This document shows, piece by piece, positions 57,886 through 64,000 of a DNA stretch of 64,000 nt. The translations under genes and the position numbers were made by a program. The stretch is from Elephas maximus indicus. Lineage: Eukaryota; Chordata; Mammalia; Proboscidea; Elephantidae. Every line of letters starts with the position of its first letter. Within the stretch, counting starts at the first letter, position 1. The stretch covers positions 141,938,001 to 142,002,000 of the forward strand of contig NC_064820.1 of NCBI RefSeq assembly GCF_024166365.1. Direction: 5' to 3'. The notes below the pieces were generated by a model. That model made no database searches and was not told where the DNA came from. It saw nothing but the letters and a program-made list of their open reading frames with translations.

Positions 57886-60800
57886 ATTATTTTCAGTGAT
57901 CTTGATCTCTGGAGAAAGAATCTTAAATTCCAATGTCCATGTCGGTTCCTCAAAAAGAACTTTTGATTGGTTTATCTTGAGTCAATTTACTATGCTTGAC
58001 TCAACTGATGATTGCAGAAGGATAGGGCACTCTAGAGAGCCCAGCATTGTTGCCAAACACTTTAATAGTGAAGGTGAAGCTGTGTGTCAGTCCCATCCAG
58101 TAAGGACAGGAAAACCCCTAAATGGAACAGATGTTGAGAAGACCAAAAAGAGAACAGATATCTATTACATCTCTCTATTCTGTTTTTGAGAATCAAATAA
58201 CTCCTGACTGGGGTATCACCTTTCTCCCCTTTTCATAGCTTTTGACATACTTAATCTTTAAAAACAAAACACTTTTGAGCTCCTACTAGTTTCCAACTCC
58301 AAGACCATTGCTATATTTGAAGAATATATTAGCAAATATTAGTAAATAAGTACAAAATTACAGTGCAATATGAAGTCATGTAGAAGATATAAAAAGATTA
58401 GCCAGGACATTTAGATTTTTCTCCAATTCCTTCAGTAACACTTGCTTTCAGATATTTGCCATAAACACCAAGTTAAATTATTGTCTTTGCTGAACTAATT
58501 ACATTTTGAGAAGAATGAAGGCTAAAATAGAACATTCTGTGATCACATAAATGGTGGAAATTAATTACCTGGTAGGATTGTGGATCTTGACAAAGGAGAA
58601 ATATCTGGAAGAATAGGAATAAAAAAAAAGGGGGGTGCTGTTATTGGGAACCTCTTAGATTCTTGCTACAGCCCATATACCCGTAAGCTTGGACTGTTTT
58701 CTTGCTAATCAGGAGTCTCCTAACAAACCAAAACAAGGACTGAAATACATTTGAAAGAGGTCATGGTGTAAGGTGTCCATTAACTTGACCAGGCTTTTTC
58801 ATAGCAATAGATGTTTCCATTGGCTGTGGTTCTCCCTGACCCTCTGGATATTTCTGGAAAAGAGAGATCCACTTCCACGTAGCCTCATAGCCTCTTGCTT
58901 CTCTGTTGCTTTTGACACTTCGTGTCTTCAGTTTCTAAATTCAACTTTTCCCTTGATATTTATATTCTTTTAAAAATTCTATGACACATTTTAGGATTTT
59001 AACTATCCTGTACATTCTGAATGTATGTTGAAATTGCTTAATAAGCCTGATTTTGGGAGGCAATAATAACTCCTACCACAAATATAAACTAAATATAATA
59101 TGGCTGAGTTTATAAATATGTGATTGTATTGGTGTTTAGCAGACACATGGTAGATATCACTAAAGGCTGATTTCCTTCTGTTCTCGAGAATTGTTTAACT
59201 TATGGAGTGTGTATATATGTGTGAGTGTGTTTGAAAATACATATATTATCTAAGGTTTATTCTTCTAAAATAGATGCAATTCATTTTTTGAAAACAAAGC
59301 ATGTTTTTAAATTTCTTTTTATAAAAAAATTTTGGGGGGAAAAAACAAAAAAGGCACAGAGAAAAAAGTAGCAATCTTGTCATCTGTTAATATTTTGGAG
59401 AATATAACCCAGACATCTTCATGCATATATATCATCTTATATCACAATTAATTTAATTATATCCTTTTATAATAGGATTGTTTTATCTCTCAGCAGAAGA
59501 GGGTCAAATACTATAAATAGGATTTATCTCTTTTTTTTTTTTTCCTTAAGCCAGTATTTATGTTTCATATTCATATTATCCTCGAAAGGACCACTAGCTA
59601 TACATTTTACTTCATCTTTATCTTCATTTGAAAAATGCGAAAGAGATTATATGTTTAATTTCTCCACAGAATCACCAATGGCGTATTGAAATGCCTCAGC
59701 TTAATAAAGAAAGCTATGTGATAGGAATACAAAAATTGTCAGATAAATGTCAAATTACGGCTTTATAAACATTCTGTCTGTCCAGAATGTGTGTACTGAT
59801 TGAGTCAGTTCTGACAGATAAAGAGGGCTCACTGAATAGCCTTTCCTGAGAAACATCCTTCATTAATATTTACATTTCTCTTGACAGCGCTATTGCTTCA
59901 TGCATAGGTTCGGTAAATACAGCCTGCGTTGGCAAATATACATAGTCATAGGCCTGCATTTGTCTAAGAATTCAAATGCTTTGGGTCAGAATATGGGCCT
60001 GATTGTTCTTATGGACTTCCTAGACCTCAGATTCACTAATACAAGGAAACAAAATTCCATGGCACTTACTTTAAGGCATAGGGACACTTACAGTCAGTTC
60101 ACTTGTGATAGATAAGAGAACAAAGAATGGCTTTAACTCCCACCCCACCTCCCTTTTTTTTGTTTTCTTTCTTCTTCATTTTCTTATTTTGCTGTGAACA
60201 GTCACTGAAAATATGTCTGGTCAATAAGGGGCAGGTAAAATTGGAGGGGTTGCTATAGGAACACAGAAAATGATGCAGGCCAATAACCACTGTCATTTCT
60301 ACTGTGTTTTCATGGTGTGTTTCCACTGTAGTAGTTAAACTCAACTTCAAAAGACATCCCTTAAGGGAAGGCTGCTTAAAATGCAGGAGATTCCTTCTAA
60401 GGAGATTTTATATACTAACTTTCAGCCAAATAAATTCTAAATCTGTGTAGAGCTACAAGCAGAAAACTGGTATTTCTTCTACTTATTCTGTTGCATTTTC
60501 AAGGCATATTGACCAAAATCATTTTTGCACAGTGGAAGACCTGTGAATGCATTTTAACAGTGATGAAAGCATGAGTAATGAGGAGCGCTGCCTGGAGCAG
60601 CCTGTGCTCACTTCTCCCCAGCTGCTTTCTTCCATTTCAATAGGCAGCATCTATATTCCAACCCTGGGACCTTCCTCATTCCCAGTGCTGTTGAATTATC
60701 ACACTCAGAACTATACTCCTCTCAAATCTTGTTTTTCCAAAGGTGACTGACCCTATTGCCTTGTTTCTGACCTCCATTTGATAACTCCAGAGTGATCTTT

Positions 60801-61593
60801 TGAGGCATTTCACATCGACATACCAAAACAATTTCACATTCACCAGGCCCATAACTGAAAGAACAGGGTCACTGCAACCATGGCCACGTGAGACTGTCTT
60901 AGAGGAAGGAGGTTCTCTTCATTATTCAAAGCTTTATATTTAAGGAGGAGATTAGCTCAACCTCATCCTGCTCACATCTGTTCATTTTCATGTGTCCAAC
61001 TCATAAGCTCAGTCAATTTTCTTTCTTCTCCCTCAAAGCTGTGGGTGTAGCACATGAGCAATTTATTCTTCAAATGAGAGTGGAGGAATAGTTTCTAACT
61101 CAGTGATCAAAAAGCTCCACAGATCAAGATAGCTCAGGAAACAACATCTTTCACAAAAGCACATAAACGACATGGCTAGTTGAGAGATCGTTCTCCTTCC
61201 TTCTCTGGTAAGTTTGAGACTAAGGTCAAATGTTCATTCTTTCCTTGTTAATAAAAGAAATGAGGTGGGTGGCCTATGGTTGACAGGAGAGGAACTGTGG
61301 TTAATGTAACAGTCTTCTTGCTCCATTTGATTCTGTCCAGGGAAGTGATTTTCACCTATAACACTCAACTGAAGCATAGGGATTGATGACGAAAAGAGCA
61401 GAAAGGAAAATAAATCCCCCAAAAGATAAAAGTTACACAACATTTTTTTTTTAATGGGAAATGACTCATGTATAAGGGTCAATACTTAATATACATGCAA
61501 AGTACGCCTTTTTTTTTTATGATGCAATCAAGAATAAATTATCACTCACATTGAAACACTTGAAAGTTCAGAGCTAGTTTACCCTGCCACACT
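57886..61593. other. Long non-coding stretch, nothing recognised
   Basis: About 3.7 kb without a recognised gene or named repeat. A plus-strand frame at 60547-60750 and a minus-strand frame at 61234-61482 have no domain cues. T or A homopolymer runs lie near 59529-59544 and 61442-61452. Confidence 0.45.
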
Positions 61594-61748
61594 AAAAAAA
61601 ACCAAACCAAACCCACTGCCCTCAAGTGGGTTCCAGCCCATAGCGACCTTATAGGACAGAGTAGAACTGCACCATAGAGTTTCCAAGGAGCACCTGGCGG
61701 TTTCAAACGGCCGACTTCTTAGTTAGCAGCTATGCCACCAGGGTTTCC
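61594..61748 (-). mobile_element. AfroSINE (short form), antisense
   Basis: Tail 'cccactgccctcaagtgggttccagccc', then the 'cctggcggtttcaaacggccga' B-box region and head 'atgccaccagggtttcc'. No clear duplication. Confidence 0.92.
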
Positions 61749-62715
61749 AAAGGGCTGTTTAAATGATGTCTTTTCAAGAGCTTTTATCATGAGTGTATAT
61801 GTAGGTATCTGAGAGTGGGCAGAGAACAAGTATGAAAGTAATTTCTGTATTATATGTTCTCGGTCAAAAAAAGCAGTCAGACTCAAGGTTGTATTTGTCA
61901 CATATTCAGTACCTAATGTATATTCTAACATTACCTACTTTTTGATAAAATTGCACATATAGTTCTGGAATATACTTTAAAGAGTTTTCTAAGAACTGTA
62001 GCAAAGAGTTTATTAAAAAAAAAAAAAAAACCTTGGATTTAAATGTTATTTTCCAAAAAAGCGAATGTTAAGAGTAGAAACACTCCTAGCTACCATCCCA
62101 CAAGAAAATTGTAGTCTTAGTCTCATAAAAAAGAAACAAAACGTATCATTCCAGAAAATACTTCTGACATTTAAAGGATCCTGTTTTAAGCTGAATAATC
62201 CTTTAGTTTCAAATGGATGTTAAGGCAAGCAGAGGGAGGGAATGGATGCAGGAATCTGAGCCTTCAGAGGCAAATGGGGCCAGTTTATAAACGATACCTT
62301 TCATCTCCAGAGCTGTTTGCTGGAGGGCAATGCTGAATGTTTAGTTTGAAAATGAATTCAAATCACTAAACAATAAAGGTTGCAGATTTAACTAACAGCA
62401 TTAGATATTTTGCTTTCCAATACAACTCAGTTTGGCTTTTTAACTATGCTGAATCTAATTACAAAAGGAATGCATTTTTGTTTGTCTTGAGAGAAGCATT
62501 AACATTTTAAACATTTATCACTGCATAAAAAAAAAAAAAAAAAAAAAACCCACACAGAAAAGAAGTCAATTTTAGAATTAATGAATTATCCTAGGTACAT
62601 GTACAGTTATTCACTATTTGCAATTTCTTCCTAAGAGCATTTCACTCATTATTCCACCATGGGATGTTGCAGTTAGTGGCACTCCCTTTTAGACCAATAA
62701 ACATTTCCTGGTCCT
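61749..62715. other. Non-coding sequence, nothing recognised
   Basis: A runs at 62014-62030 and 62527-62548. No gene signal. Confidence 0.45.
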
Positions 62716-62760
62716 AGAGCATTGGGTCACTAAGAGTCAAAATCAACTCAACAGCAATGG
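62716..62760 (+). mobile_element. AfroSINE/RTE tail fragment
   Basis: 'attgggtcactaagagtcaaaatcaactcaacagcaatgg' is the shared SINE/RTE tail, followed by a GA run (62760-62772). Confidence 0.6.
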
Positions 62761-62772
62761 AGAGAGAGAGAG

Positions 62773-63590
62773 AAAAAATTGATACATTTTCACTACTACC
62801 TTTGAGAAAGTGAAGACAGCTCAGTCAGGATCTGAAGTATTCTGTAAATAACTACCTTTCTTCCACCTGCCTGGATTTAGAACCAATAGAGGGTCATAGA
62901 CATCAGGCAAATGTAAATTTAAAATTTCACTTATTTTTGACTAAACCGGTATTGGCTTATGTGGCTTAAGGAAACTAGGTAAGTGGGATTCATCCTTGAA
63001 TTACACAGACTCACTCACCCTAGTCCTGGCTGTTCTAAACAACTACAGGCCTTACCACACGAGAAGGGCCTTCCGTTTAAAACCTCTGACATGGAGGTCC
63101 AGAGAAGAATGTGTACATCTGAAAGCAGTTGTCTCCCAAAGAGAGAAAAGAAAAAAAAGCTGAAGAGGGCAAACTCAACTCTTCCCAAACTCTGCAATCA
63201 GATAAACCATTTCTTCTGAGGGGTGAGTGAGCCAGTGACACAAAAGGCCTGGGGTGTTACTCTCCTTGAGACCCTTCGATAGGGAAACAAAAGGTGAAGG
63301 AAAAGAGAATCCTTCCACCACAATACAAACTCTTTTCCCCATCTAACAAGCTATTTAAAAAAAAAAAAAAAATGTGTTCTAAATGGAAATCCAATGATCT
63401 GAAATAATTCATTTGCCTTGCTAAGTCTTAATATTAATTCATTAATTTCTAATGTTAAGTCATATTTCCACAAGCATGGATCCTTTGAGATTAGCCTTAT
63501 GTATATGATAATAGGAAAACTGGTGTAGGATTTTAAAATTTTCATACTCTTGATATTCATTTTACTCTCAGCCAAAAAGCAATGCACGTG
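62773..63590. other. Non-coding sequence, nothing recognised
   Basis: No recognised gene or repeat. An A run is at 63358-63372. Confidence 0.45.
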
Positions 63591-63641
63591 TGCATACACA
63601 CACCCACACACACACACCCCCCCACACACACCCACACACAC
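63591..63641. repeat. CA/CCCA microsatellite
   Basis: Alternating CA with interspersed C runs (ACACACACCC, CCCCCCCACACAC). It generates Pro/His- or Gly/Cys-rich shadow frames. Confidence 0.9.
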
Positions 63642-64000
63642 GTTTGGCTGCTCAGTCCATTTTATATATGTTAATGCTAAAGGAAAAAAAAATCTATTTC
63701 CCAGTATAGTACATCAAAACTTGCTTTGTGTACACAGATTTTATTATCCCCAGAGTGTCCACAATGCTGCTGTGAATTACCTCCTTATATGCAAAGACCA
63801 CGGAGGTCTTTTTCCTTACTAAAAATAAAGTTTAGACTAATTATATTTGATGTAAGATGCAGAATAAAAATGCTTACCCAAACCTTAAATATTCTCCTCA
63901 GCTTTGATTTCCAAATGTTTTAGTCCAACCAAATACTGCGTATATAAAGAAAACATAAAGTAAGGAGACACATAATTTATGAGCCTCAACTATTCTCATA
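63642..64000. other. Non-coding sequence to window end
   Basis: No recognised gene or repeat. Confidence 0.45.

Noticed and set aside
63550-63822. Pro/His-rich and Gly/Cys-rich frames
   Set aside because: Products of the CA/CCCA microsatellite.

Overview
The window is mammalian nuclear DNA, almost certainly from an afrotherian and most probably an elephant or close relative. At least fourteen copies or fragments of the tRNA-derived AfroSINE family are scattered through it. They sit beside an RTE (BovB-like) LINE carrying the same 3' tail, an afrotherian pairing. I see no active protein-coding gene, no exon with splice signals, and no functional tRNA, rRNA or CRISPR array. This is an intergenic or deep-intronic, AT-rich, repeat-dominated region. 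Nearly every open frame above 130 codons is LINE-1 debris.

Layout. 1-5.9 kb: non-coding sequence with AfroSINEs, ancient MIR/L2 repeats and a tRNA-Gly-headed SINE. 5.98-14.12 kb: a structurally full-length LINE-1 (5'UTR, ORF1, ORF2, 3'UTR, poly-A) flanked by a 13-bp target-site duplication but riddled with frameshifts. 14.22-14.61 kb: a compact inverted-repeat element with hAT-like ends and an 8-bp duplication, which I do not recognise as a named family and consider the best candidate for something undescribed. 16-20.4 kb: AfroSINEs, an RTE 3'-tail fragment and a 2.4-kb antisense RTE body with endonuclease and partial reverse-transcriptase remnants. 20.9-23.2 kb: an old antisense ERVL-like internal fragment. 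23.87-24.38 kb: a solo MaLR-like LTR with perfect 5-bp duplications. 29.6-30.2 kb: a second antisense RTE fragment. 30.88-32.41 kb: a processed pseudogene of HNRNPA1 with its own target-site duplication. 34.76-42.01 kb: a second full-ended LINE-1 that has lost its RT catalytic core and taken a SINE into its endonuclease region. 42-64 kb: mostly unremarkable non-coding DNA with SINEs, an ancient L1 3' fragment, two more MaLR-like LTRs, a young 5'-truncated L1 and simple repeats.

The elements read as a machinery-and-client system. L1 enzymes explain the L1 copies, the HNRNPA1 retrocopy and the poly-A insertions. The RTE machinery explains the AfroSINEs, whose 3' tails match the RTE tail. LTR and hAT elements are independent layers. 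Several nested insertions give relative ages.
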